A DNA stretch of 64,000 nucleotides from an uncultured Chthonomonas sp. (GCA_903885605.1 CAISJD010000049.1:1-64000), one strand, 5' to 3'; shown: positions 1-8,351, counted from the first letter of the stretch. Made by a program: numbers and translations. The notes: generated by a model from the sequence alone, not told the origin.

Positions 1-588
1 CGGCTGGTGGAGAACTTCGCTGAGGCCTACCCGTACCTGATCGAGGAGGCCGCCGCAAGGCTCAGGTCGGTCTTCGATCCCCGCGACTACCCCTCGGCCG
101 AGCAGGTCCGCGAGTCCTTCTCCATGGAGTGGTACTACGTCGACCTGGGGGCTCCCAGGGCTCTGCAGGGCGTCAGCCGCCAGCTCTTCAACAAGGAGGC
201 CGCCAAGCAGGCCGCCCTCTGGGACGACGCCATGCAGGAGATCCGGCAGGTGCTCCGCCTCCAGCTACAGGGCATGGTGGATCACATGGTCGACAGGCTC
301 TCCGGCCGCACCGAGGAGGGCAAACCGAAGGTCTTCAGGGACACGCTCACCGAGCGCCTGAACGACTTCCTCTCCACGTTCAGCCCGCGCAACCTCACGG
401 ATGACGAGGAGCTGCAGGCTCTGGTGGGCAAGGCCAGGGAGCTCATGGCCGGTGTCAGCCCCGACCTGCTTCGCCGATCTGAAGCCGTCCGTGACACCGT
501 CGCCCAGGGCTTCGGCTCCATCAAGGCCGAACTCGACCAAATGATGGTCGACAAGCCCAAGCGAGCCATCCGGTTCGAGGACGAGTAG
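1..588 (+). CDS. Conserved phage/plasmid-type hypothetical protein, C-terminal part (frame open at the left window edge)
   Basis: Open frame from base 1 to TAG at 588; pattern 'YPYLIEEAAARLRSVFDPRDYPSAEQVRESFSMEWYYVD...KPKVFRDTLTERLNDFLSTFSPRNLTDDEEL' resembles uncharacterised proteins common on phages/plasmids; overlapping ORFs on the other strand look like shadow frames. Confidence 0.6.
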   Translation, partial: RLVENFAEAYPYLIEEAAARLRSVFDPRDYPSAEQVRESFSMEWYYVDLGAPRALQGVSRQLFNKEAAKQAALWDDAMQEIRQVLRLQLQGMVDHMVDRLSGRTEEGKPKVFRDTLTERLNDFLSTFSPRNLTDDEELQALVGKARELMAGVSPDLLRRSEAVRDTVAQGFGSIKAELDQMMVDKPKRAIRFEDE

Positions 589-610
589 CTCACCGTAGTC
601 AGCAACAAGG

Positions 611-707
611 ACGGCCCCCAGAGCATCGGGGGCCGCCCACTCCCTGCCAGAAGGGCCCGGCAGGTCGCGTCTTACGTACATATGAGCACGCATCATGGGT
701 AGTAAGT
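611..707 (+). repeat. Structured repeat module copy 1: hairpin (GGCCCCC-8nt-GGGGGCC, 613-634), second small hairpin (CTGCC...GGCAG, 644-663), then 33-bp conserved tail (675-707)
   Basis: Aligns with 2111-2208; tail cgtacatatgagcacgcatcatgggtagtaagt is identical in both copies. Confidence 0.85.
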
Positions 708-1419
708 GTATGCCTTTGCTCTATGATCTATGTGTATTGATTTAGCTCACCTATCACTCTAGTACTCTTTCCCAGAGCCACGTGGCTGCCGCGCCCTCGT
801 TCCCCAGACCTCTAGAGCGCTGACTTACGTGCCGTCCCTTCTGTGGCCCCCAGCTCCCCGCGTCTCGAACACATGGGGCTCCAACACCGGCATGTCCCAA
901 CCACTCTCCCAGAGACCATTACGCCGTTGACCTTGCCGGCCACCATGGCTGTCGACCCTTCGGTGATCTCGCGCACTGAGGCCGGTGTAGCGCAAGGCCT
1001 AGCCGGCGCCAAGGAAGGATCGGCATCCGTACAGAGCTACCACGCTACTGCATACCTCCCTTGCGTTACCTTCAGCGGCGCCGGCGCTGATCGGCAGGCG
1101 CAACACGGGTCGGCTCTCGTCACAACACCGTAAGCGTCGCGACTGACCCGCTCGGCAGGAACTTGCTATCGCCCGCGAACTCGGCCTCCATCGGGTGTTC
1201 ACGCCGCGCCCGAAGGAAGCGTCTTCGGTTACCTCAACTGGAAGCGACTCTCCTAAGACTTGCGGCATTCGGCGCCACGCGCAGGCGCAAGCTGTGCCAC
1301 GGCACCGATCACCCGTACTCGTCGCTCTCGTGGCAGTTCAAAACGATCCCCAGGCGCTCTGACAGGCTCTTCGGAGGTTGACGAACAACCCAGCCTGAGC
1401 GAGGCGACGCTGCAGACGG

Positions 1420-1730
1420 GCGTTCCCAGGACGCAGACGGCCGCGCAGAGGTTCCACCGAGCCCTGGCCGCGGGCCTTCACGGAGTGCTGCCGGACAACG
1501 GTCTTCGCGGCGACTCGGCCATACTCGTTGGCAGGCGCCAGGGAGCCCTCACCGGCTCTGTCTTCTCTCGGGTGCCGGTGGTCCTGGTAGAGATGTGCGT
1601 CCTGACGAACCCCGGCGACGCCCGGCTCATTGCGAGCCCCGGGGGAGTGGATGCCATGGCATCGGCTCTGGCTGCAGGTGTACTTGCCGCTGTGGGCACG
1701 GATGCCCGCTCAGGCCCAAGGCCCAAGTGA
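1420..1730 (+). pseudogene. Remnant of N-acetylmuramoyl-L-alanine amidase (Amidase_3-like), C-terminal part only
   Basis: Within ORF 1260-1730: 'FHRALAAGLHGVLPDNGLRGDSAILVGRRQGALTGSVFSRVPVVLVEMCVLTNPGDARLIASPGGVDAMASALAAGVLAAVG' matches the Amidase_3 C-terminal pattern (PxVLVExxFLTNPxDxxLL...A.AIAxGI); no intact N-terminal Zn-binding half in the same frame. Confidence 0.5.
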
Positions 1731-2110
1731 CGGCTTAGGGGGAGCCCTGACACCGTACGACGTGCCGAGTTAATTGACCGTAGTTGCCATCAAATCCGCC
1801 ACAGCCAAGCAGACGGTTCGCAGGTCTGCCCCCCATACGGCGTGGCGCCAAGAGGGCGCCGAGGGCTTCCCTCTTCGAGCGATCGTGTGAGCGGTGATCC
1901 GCCAGCGTTCGGCCACATTCCGTGCCGCGCCACCAGGCTGTAGTCGCCATCTGGGCCGGCCAGTCCTCTGACGGTCACCCCTCCATGGGCCCGTACTGAC
2001 GACAGACAAGCGTCGGTCGCCGCTCACGGTCGATGGGCCTTTGCTCTCGCCGGCACGAAGCGCTTGAACGACCGATCCAAGCGACTGCATTACCGTGTAA
2101 TGTAGGAGAA

Positions 2111-2208
2111 GCGGCCCCCGGTGAGCTGGAGGCCGCCCTCGTCCTGCTAGTCGGCCTGTCCGGCACCCTTGCTAGCGTACATATGAGCACGCATCATGGG
2201 TAGTAAGT
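2111..2208 (+). repeat. Structured repeat module copy 2: hairpin (GCGGCC...GGCCGC, 2111-2136) plus 33-bp conserved tail (2176-2208)
   Basis: Same layout as 611-707; 33/33 identity in the tail. Confidence 0.85.
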
Positions 2209-2244
2209 TGCCGTCTTTCATTAGGATTACCCTATGCTTCCATC

Positions 2245-3816
2245 TTACCTCCCTCCTCCATGATACACCCTTGCCCTGAGCCCCTTCCCTCGTCGCGGCT
2301 TGGGGACCGTCCTCTGCCCCCTACTGCTGCGTCTCAACCGCCTTGTTGCTGCCACCCAGCTTCCTTGGTCAGCAGATCCCTCGTTGACGCCCGCTTGCTT
2401 GACCTCTAGCTCAATGTCGTAACCCAGGCTCTTGCCGTACTCCCGAACGGCTTTCTTGAGACGATCCACCCAGACCATCGTCATCGCCGGACGGTGAGCC
2501 ACAATGCTGAACCCGTCATGCTGCCACAGAGTAATGCTGAACCCGTGCGGTCCAGTGCTCCGCCCAGCCAACTCGACCACCGGCCCAAGTACCTTCATCT
2601 CAACCGACTGAGCGACCACCGCCAAGACAGACGCTACATTGCCGCCCTCCATAGCGATCCATCTGCCGAACGCGTCGTGGAACCCTCCCTTCTCCACGAT
2701 CAGCTTCTCGCGCATGGCCCGCGCATCGTACAGCTCGCTGATGTACGGATTCGCAAGCAGCTTCGTGCTTACGCCGTTCAACCCGATCGTGTTCCGCACG
2801 ATGGCGCTGAAGTCGTGCTTCGTCATGCCGTAACAGACGCCGTACACGGCCTTCTTGACGGCATCTTTGATGGGATCGTCCCCAGCGGACTCGCGCCTGC
2901 TGCGTTCCTCAGCCAGTTCAGGGATCGACCCGATCAGCTGGTCCCAGAAGCTTCCCCCACCGCGGAGCAGCTCAAGAAGCTTCGGACAGTGCCAGTCCGC
3001 TGCATTGATGCGAAGTTGGCTACTGGAGATGTCTAGCTCGGTCCAGTGCGGCATCAGCGCGGCCCGGACACTCGATGACGTGGCAAGAAGCCCGACGTCC
3101 TTACCGTAGACCCTGACTGTCCGGCCGGCGCCTGCGGCCTGGTAGAACGGCTGGGGTTGCGCCTCGATCCCTCTCAGGACTCCGATGCGGTAGCGGACCT
3201 GAGTGTCCGTCAGGGTCTTCACTTTGGCTTCCTCATCGATGGCCCGCCGTGCCACGTCGAAGTTGCCTGGAGGAATCGTGAACAATCTGGCCGTCCGCGT
3301 GTTCAGGTAGCGAAGGAGCCTTCGGGCCAGGCCGCACGCAGCCTGGCAGGTGAACTCGTGGGATTCCCGTCGTTCCCTGCGACGATCAGCGGCGATCTGG
3401 GCACAAGGGCGACCGGCATCTACCGAAACGAGCTCCCGAGAGGAGGGGCCTCGGCTGATCTCCGCGCTGATCAGGCCAGCGAGCTTCCTGGGCCACGGCG
3501 TCTTGGTGGCCACCCTGGCGAGGCGCTTTGTCGAGTCCCAGCCCGACCAGGCGAAACCGTCCATGACACACCGCTTGAACCTCTTCAGTAGCCGTGCACC
3601 TTTGAAGTCGCCCCGACCCTTCCCGGCATCGACCTTGTCGCCCTTGCCGTCCAGCCGCATCAGGGTGTCGCCATCGAGGACCACGTTCTGGCTAATCCGG
3701 TCAAGATGACGCGGGAACATAAGGTAGACCAACAGCCTGAAGAGCTCCGGCTTGGCTCCTAGGTCCGGGAGGGCCGCCAACGCGGCCTCCCGGAATTCGC
3801 GCGACACGAAACTCAT
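2245..3816 (-). CDS. TV-Pol-like (transposon/virus) superfamily A polymerase-related protein
   Basis: Start ATG 3816 with RBS gaggtg upstream; motif A-like 'ELDISSSQLRINAADW', motif B-like 'DAVKKAVYGVCYGMTK', motif C-like 'LWQHDGFSIVAH'; upstream 'PQPFYQAAGAGRTVRVYG...SSVRAALMPHW' is typical of the TV-Pol group as I recall it. Confidence 0.72.
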   Translation of the reverse strand: MSFVSREFREAALAALPDLGAKPELFRLLVYLMFPRHLDRISQNVVLDGDTLMRLDGKGDKVDAGKGRGDFKGARLLKRFKRCVMDGFAWSGWDSTKRLARVATKTPWPRKLAGLISAEISRGPSSRELVSVDAGRPCAQIAADRRRERRESHEFTCQAACGLARRLLRYLNTRTARLFTIPPGNFDVARRAIDEEAKVKTLTDTQVRYRIGVLRGIEAQPQPFYQAAGAGRTVRVYGKDVGLLATSSSVRAALMPHWTELDISSSQLRINAADWHCPKLLELLRGGGSFWDQLIGSIPELAEERSRRESAGDDPIKDAVKKAVYGVCYGMTKHDFSAIVRNTIGLNGVSTKLLANPYISELYDARAMREKLIVEKGGFHDAFGRWIAMEGGNVASVLAVVAQSVEMKVLGPVVELAGRSTGPHGFSITLWQHDGFSIVAHRPAMTMVWVDRLKKAVREYGKSLGYDIELEVKQAGVNEGSADQGSWVAATRRLRRSSRGQRTVPKPRRGKGLRARVYHGGGR

Positions 3817-3868
3817 TGGCTCACCTCCCTCGCGTCTCCGTTCGGGTGCAGCGAATTCCCAGTTGTCA

Positions 3869-4582
3869 CTACTGCACCTCCTCGGTCTTACCCGATTCTG
3901 CGTCCTGCCCCTGGGCGCTGGTCGAGGAACCGCCAGACATCCGCGAGTAGTCCGACCCAGAGGTTCCGATAGTGCCCGGAACCGCCGTTGGCGCATCCTG
4001 GGAGCCAGTGCCGCGGACCCAGCGAGCATGCTTGGGGAGTGATATGGCCAGCTCAGCCGGCATGCCACGGACCACGAACCGTTTGTAGAGGGCGCTGGCC
4101 GTCACTGGACATCGTGGATCCTCGGCCCACTCGGCCAGGGTCCGAGTCTCACCAAAGGCATCGAGGAGGACGGTGTTACCACGTCTGGAGCGAGACGAGA
4201 AGGCGTCAACCCACTCGCAGTTGTCTGGGTGGTAACCGTCCGAGTGGTCGATACGGTTGATACAAAGCCCAACCCGGAACCCGGTACGCATAGCCCAGCT
4301 GAAGAAGGCGTCGGCATCGTGCCAGTCATCGCATACCGCGATCCCGTTGCCGCCGTAGTTCGAGTAGGATGCAGAGGCCTTCTTGGTGCAGCGTACCATG
4401 ATGTTATACAAGCAGGCTCTTAGGTGTGCCTTGACAGTATAGGCTCGCCAAGGGTACAATGGACCCTCTAGGAGTTTCTGGCATGCCAGGCAGCGATCGA
4501 TCGGCTGGCCGTGCGCGTCGGCTCGGAAGTCGATAATGTCTTTTAGAGTACAACAGTCTTGACATTTGTGATTTCTGGACAT
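3869..4582 (-). CDS. HNH/AP2-type homing-endonuclease-like protein with N-terminal Cys-rich zinc-ribbon-like motif
   Basis: 'CQDCC...CLACQ' at N-terminus; 'LYNIMVRCTKKASASYSNYGGNGIAVCDDWHDADAFFSWAMRTGFRVGLCINRIDHSDGYHPDNCEWVDAFSSRSRRGNTVLLDAFGETRTLAEWAEDP' matches the phage HNH/AP2-like pattern; start could also be 4669. Confidence 0.7.
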   Translation of the reverse strand: MSRNHKCQDCCTLKDIIDFRADAHGQPIDRCLACQKLLEGPLYPWRAYTVKAHLRACLYNIMVRCTKKASASYSNYGGNGIAVCDDWHDADAFFSWAMRTGFRVGLCINRIDHSDGYHPDNCEWVDAFSSRSRRGNTVLLDAFGETRTLAEWAEDPRCPVTASALYKRFVVRGMPAELAISLPKHARWVRGTGSQDAPTAVPGTIGTSGSDYSRMSGGSSTSAQGQDAESGKTEEVQ

Positions 4583-4693
4583 ATAATTCGTCCTTTCGGT
4601 CGTGCCGATGCGGCTTCCGGCCGCTCCGGCGGAGGGTGATAGATATTCGCACTTTGATTGAACTACCATAGACTATCCTTTCTATGTTGTTGT

Positions 4694-4712
4694 GTGCAGA
4701 TTTCTTCTGCAC
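4694..4712. promoter_or_regulatory. Perfect 7-bp inverted repeat GTGCAGA-tttct-TCTGCAC in an AT-rich intergenic patch, adjacent to ACTAT-tg-ATAGT
   Basis: Read directly; lies upstream of the start of the HNH-like gene on the minus strand. Confidence 0.4.
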
Positions 4713-5369
4713 TATTGATAGTATACCGTGCTGAACAGAAAACCACACAGTTGCACACGATTTTTTCATTATTTCGTGGCATCTGCGGCGTATTGTGTCA
4801 TGTGGCTCGGTGTGCATAAGACGCGGCCGTATCCAGCCGACGCGGACGGGCCTGCTCCGGCATGGACCTTCAGCCCTGTCCGTGCGGCACGTAACCGGGC
4901 ACAATGCCAGCCGGCTTCATTCGTTCGCCGACGAGTGTAGGCGCGAGCACACCATTTGCTACCGTCTGGACCCGGTCGGCGAAGCCCCATCGACAGCGAC
5001 CACGGCTTCGTCGAGATTCATCGCCCAGCCGCATGAATCCTCGCATAGGCATGCCACCCGCCTGCGTAGACAGCCCTCGACCATCCCATCGTCGCGTATG
5101 ACAGATCCACCGCACCACGGGCACCTCGCCGCACGATGGGTCTGCTGCCGAACCTGCTGCATGTCCTGCCTGACAGAGTCCATGGCCACCCAGCGCTCCC
5201 TGTGTGCGCTATCATGTAGAGTAATAAGCGCGCACAAGTATACACTAGTCTGGCGGCTCTGGACTCCGCCTCCGCAGGTAGCCCGTGTACGAGCCCGCGC
5301 GTTAGGGCTCCGTTCCCTAATTGGTGCAGTCGCGTCGCTTGGCTTGGTCGACGTCCCCAGAGCCGTCCA

Positions 5370-6308
5370 TCAGCGTCCAGGTGTCCGAGCATCGGCTCTG
5401 CCGGTCCGCGTCCGTAGCGCTCCCAGATCGGCCAATTCCCTCAGGCTCAACTCATCGGAGTGCAGGTACTTTGCAGTCGTCTCGATGCACGTGTGCCCAA
5501 GGTGGTCCTTGATGCTCATCAGGTTGGCTCCATTGAGCATCAGCCTCGTGGCGCAACCGTGGCGGAACGAGTGCGGCTGGATGTGCTTGGCATCCCTGAG
5601 CCCGGCCGCCGCCTTTACACGAGTAAGAAGCCCGTGGAGGCCGTAGAACGCCAGGCGCCACCTCTTGTTGTGGGCCCAGAGCCAGTCGTGATCGCAAGCC
5701 CCTCGCATGGCCAACCACTCGCGCACTGCGTCAAGGCACGCCTGGTTTGGGTAGACCTTGCGGCTCTTGCCGCCCTTACCCCGACGCACCGTGATCGATC
5801 CATCCTCTGCCGAGAAGTCATCGACCTTCAGGTCACACAGCTCCGCTCGCCGGAGACCCGTATAGGCCAGCACGCTGAACACGCCACGCGCCAGGGCCAC
5901 CTCATGGGTCGTGGGCAATCGCTCACACGCCTCGAGGATCGCCTCGACCTCCTCGTCCGTGACCATTTTCCTGTATGGGGAATCGAGCTTCGGGAGCCGA
6001 ATGGCCTTGGCAGGATCTACGGCAAGGAGGCCGGTCTCTGTCAGGTAGGCGCAGAGGCCGCGTATGGCATGGAACGACGAGTGGATGGACTTGGGTCGCT
6101 GGCCTCGGACGTCCGTGAGATACACGAGGAAGCGGCGCAGGATCGCGGGGCTTAGCTGGTCGATGGTCGGGTTGGGATACCCATGTCCGGTGAGCCAGCG
6201 CGCGTAGTGTCGGCTCCAGGACTGGTACGTGAGGAAGGTGCGGTCGGAGAAGCCGCGCTCATAGCGGATGCAGAAGAGGTACTGCTCAATGGCCTCAGAA
6301 AGCAGCAA
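5370..6308 (-). CDS. Tyrosine recombinase / phage-type integrase (XerC/D-like)
   Basis: Catalytic residues R (TGLRRAEL), K (RRGKGGKSRK), HxxR (HSFRHGCATRL), H (LGHTCIETTAKYLH) and Y (KYLH); N-terminal SAM-like domain. Confidence 0.95.
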   Translation of the reverse strand: MLLSEAIEQYLFCIRYERGFSDRTFLTYQSWSRHYARWLTGHGYPNPTIDQLSPAILRRFLVYLTDVRGQRPKSIHSSFHAIRGLCAYLTETGLLAVDPAKAIRLPKLDSPYRKMVTDEEVEAILEACERLPTTHEVALARGVFSVLAYTGLRRAELCDLKVDDFSAEDGSITVRRGKGGKSRKVYPNQACLDAVREWLAMRGACDHDWLWAHNKRWRLAFYGLHGLLTRVKAAAGLRDAKHIQPHSFRHGCATRLMLNGANLMSIKDHLGHTCIETTAKYLHSDELSLRELADLGALRTRTGRADARTPGR

Positions 6309-6402
6309 AGGTCCACCCCCAGCAGGGAATTCCCTACTGACGGTAGACCCGTATCTTTGGGCTACTGTTGACAGTCGAGGAGACGTTCGCCTATCAAAAT
6401 CC

Positions 6403-6440
6403 GACAGGCAGGCGCTCTAACCGGGCTGAGCTACACCCCC
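6403..6440 (-). pseudogene. tRNA-Asp(GTC) 5' fragment (38 nt) truncated exactly after the anticodon; probable attachment-site boundary
   Basis: Minus strand GGGGGTG TA GCTC AGCCCGGTTA GAGC G CCTGC CT GTC, i.e. acceptor 5' strand, D-arm, anticodon 5' stem and anticodon; the following GGATTTTGATAGGCG does not supply the GCAGG stem or a T-arm. Confidence 0.75.
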
Positions 6441-6653
6441 ACGGTGCTGTAGGCTACATCCGCTCCCAACACTGCTGCCCCTACAGGCGTGTCAGGATAC
6501 CCCATGACGCTGTATCGCTGTCAACGTGGCGTACACGTGTGCCCGAAAAAGGCGACAGATGAAGCCGGTGCGCCGATGGCTAAGTGGGCGCCCTTGCCGC
6601 ACTTCCTGCGTTCTGCTGGTAGAGTCGCTACGGTTTGCAGGGAGGCGCGGAGC

Positions 6654-7217
6654 TTGATGGAGACTGGGCGATCGGCGAGGGATGTGACGTTGGCGGTGTT
6701 GGCATGCGTGGTCTACGTGGCATGCGTGCTGGTGGCGCAGGCGACTGCGTCGACTTTCATCCACCTGCCGCTGGGCATCTCGGTGGCGGTGGGGACGCTC
6801 TGGTTCGGGTGCACCTTCACCACCCGCGACCATGTGCACGCGGTCCTTGGGCGGCGCGGCGCCTACATCATGATCGGAGTGGCCATCGCCGCCTCGTGCG
6901 CCGAGACGGTGGTGCTGGGCGTGCCGCCGCGCATCATCCTGGCGTCGGTCATCGCCACCGCCATGGCCGAGTCGGCTGATACCGAGGTCTACCACGCTAA
7001 CCGCCGCCGCGCCTGGCTGATCCGCGTGCTTCGCTCGAACTCGGTTTCGATCCCCATCGACACGGTGGTTTTCAACCTGGTGGCCTTCGCCGGCGTGCTG
7101 GGCTGGGGCGCCATGCTGGGCCTGACCGTGGGCGACATGCTCACCAAGGCCGCCATGGGTGCGCTGGTCGGTCTGGTGCGGGCCGGCCGCCGCTCCCCGA
7201 CGGGCGCTACGGCGTAG
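6654..7217 (+). CDS. VUT family protein (YhhQ-like putative queuosine-precursor transporter)
   Basis: Multi-TM protein with 'VYVACVLVAQ...GTLWFGCTFTTRDHVHAVLGRRGAY...AESADTEVYH...RSNSVSIPIDTVVFNLVAFAG'; ORF opens at 6489 but the conserved region begins near METGRSARDV (6654). Confidence 0.8.
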   Translation: MMETGRSARDVTLAVLACVVYVACVLVAQATASTFIHLPLGISVAVGTLWFGCTFTTRDHVHAVLGRRGAYIMIGVAIAASCAETVVLGVPPRIILASVIATAMAESADTEVYHANRRRAWLIRVLRSNSVSIPIDTVVFNLVAFAGVLGWGAMLGLTVGDMLTKAAMGALVGLVRAGRRSPTGATA

Positions 7218-8313
7218 CCGCTCGGAAGAGGGCCACGGCGTTCTCGGCGGGCACGTCCTCCTGGATCGTGTGCGCCGCGGCCAGGATGTAGCCTCCCCCA
7301 TCGCCGAGCGTGGCGATGATGCGCCGTGTCTCGGCGGTCACCTCCTCCGGCGTTCCGTAGGGCAGGAGTCGCTGTGTGTCGATGCCGCCGTGGAAGGTGA
7401 GCCGCTCCCCGAAGTCGCGCTTCAGGCCGTCGGGCTCCATGCCCGCCGCGTGGGGCTGGATGGGGTTGAGGATCTGCACGCCGGCCTCGATGAGGTCCGG
7501 GATCAACTCCCGTATGGCCCCGCAGGAGTGGTGGAAGAAGGCGGCGTCGGTGTATCGGCGGAGGTCGCGTAGCCGGTCCTCGATGTAAGGCGCGACCATA
7601 CGGCGGAACATGCGCGGCGAGATGAATGGCCCCGTCTGGGTGCCGAAGTCGTCGCCGGCGCTGGTGAAGTGGAGGTAGCGGCCCACGGCGCCGTAGTAGA
7701 GCGCGTCCACGCGGCGCTGGTAGGCGCGGATGATGTCGAAGAAGCGGTGGACGAACTCGGGCTCGGCGGCCATGCGCTCCAGGAAGTCGTCGTACCCGCA
7801 CATCCAGCAGCCCAGCTCCATGACGCCCAGCACCGGATGCCTGCCGCAGACGACGTAGCCGGTCTCCTCGGCCAGGTAGCGCGCCCGGTCGGCGCAGGCC
7901 TGGATGGCCGCCGGGTCGATGCGCTCGGGGTCGGGCCAGGGGAACGCCTCCAGATCGGCCAGAGTGGCCCCGGCCAGTGGACGGCCCACGGCCTCGTAGT
8001 GGTGGCCGTTGTGGCGGTAGGTGATGCCCCAGACGTCGGCAACCTCGGTCGCCGAGATGCGGCGCTCCAGGGGCGAGGGGGCCGAGACGACGCCGCCGAT
8101 GCCCCGCACATCGATGTCCAGCGCCACGAGCACGGCCTCGTCGGCCTCGGCGGGATCGGCCACGGGCGGCAGTCCCAGCGCGGGAGCCAGACGCCGCGGG
8201 CCGCCGTCGATGTTGGTCATGTCCGTACCGGCAAGGTCCATGGGCGGCCGGTCCACGGGCTTGTGATCGAGGGTCAGCGCGAAGCGACGGCGATAGTCGG
8301 AACCGAGGGCCAA
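7207..8313 (-). CDS. Uroporphyrinogen decarboxylase-like / corrinoid methyltransferase family (MtaA/CmuA-like)
   Basis: 'FHHSCGAIRELIPDLIEAGVQILNPIQPHAAGMEPDGLKRDFGERLTFHGGIDTQRLLPYGTPEEV'; TTG start 8313 preceded by ggaggt. Confidence 0.85.
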   Translation of the reverse strand: MALGSDYRRRFALTLDHKPVDRPPMDLAGTDMTNIDGGPRRLAPALGLPPVADPAEADEAVLVALDIDVRGIGGVVSAPSPLERRISATEVADVWGITYRHNGHHYEAVGRPLAGATLADLEAFPWPDPERIDPAAIQACADRARYLAEETGYVVCGRHPVLGVMELGCWMCGYDDFLERMAAEPEFVHRFFDIIRAYQRRVDALYYGAVGRYLHFTSAGDDFGTQTGPFISPRMFRRMVAPYIEDRLRDLRRYTDAAFFHHSCGAIRELIPDLIEAGVQILNPIQPHAAGMEPDGLKRDFGERLTFHGGIDTQRLLPYGTPEEVTAETRRIIATLGDGGGYILAAAHTIQEDVPAENAVALFRAATP

Positions 8314-8351
8314 GGCGCACCTCCGTACGGAATGGCCCTCAGTGTACCGGC

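Noticed and set aside
265-696. Minus-strand ORFs opposite the first gene
   Set aside because: Antisense shadow of the 1-588 gene; low-complexity composition and no family resemblance, as is common in GC-rich DNA.
675-2208. Insertion sequence bounded by the 33-bp direct repeats
   Set aside because: No transposase-like ORF between them, and the repeats are direct rather than terminal inverted repeats; kept only as a structured repeat pair/cassette hypothesis.
6403-6440. Intact tRNA gene or intron-containing tRNA
   Set aside because: No T-arm or 3' acceptor strand could be found in the adjacent sequence, and the following ~90 bp leads straight into the integrase gene.
6440-6654. PreQ1 riboswitch upstream of the VUT gene
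   Set aside because: No recognisable preQ1-I/II/III consensus could be seen by eye; an Infernal search would be needed.
6492-7301. 269-aa minus-strand ORF opposite the VUT gene
   Set aside because: His/Arg-rich shadow translation; the plus-strand VUT protein has clear TM helices and motifs.
6989-8320. 443-aa minus-strand ORF (Arg/Pro-rich)
   Set aside because: Alternate frame of the UroD-like gene at 7207-8313; composition is typical of a frame-shifted shadow.
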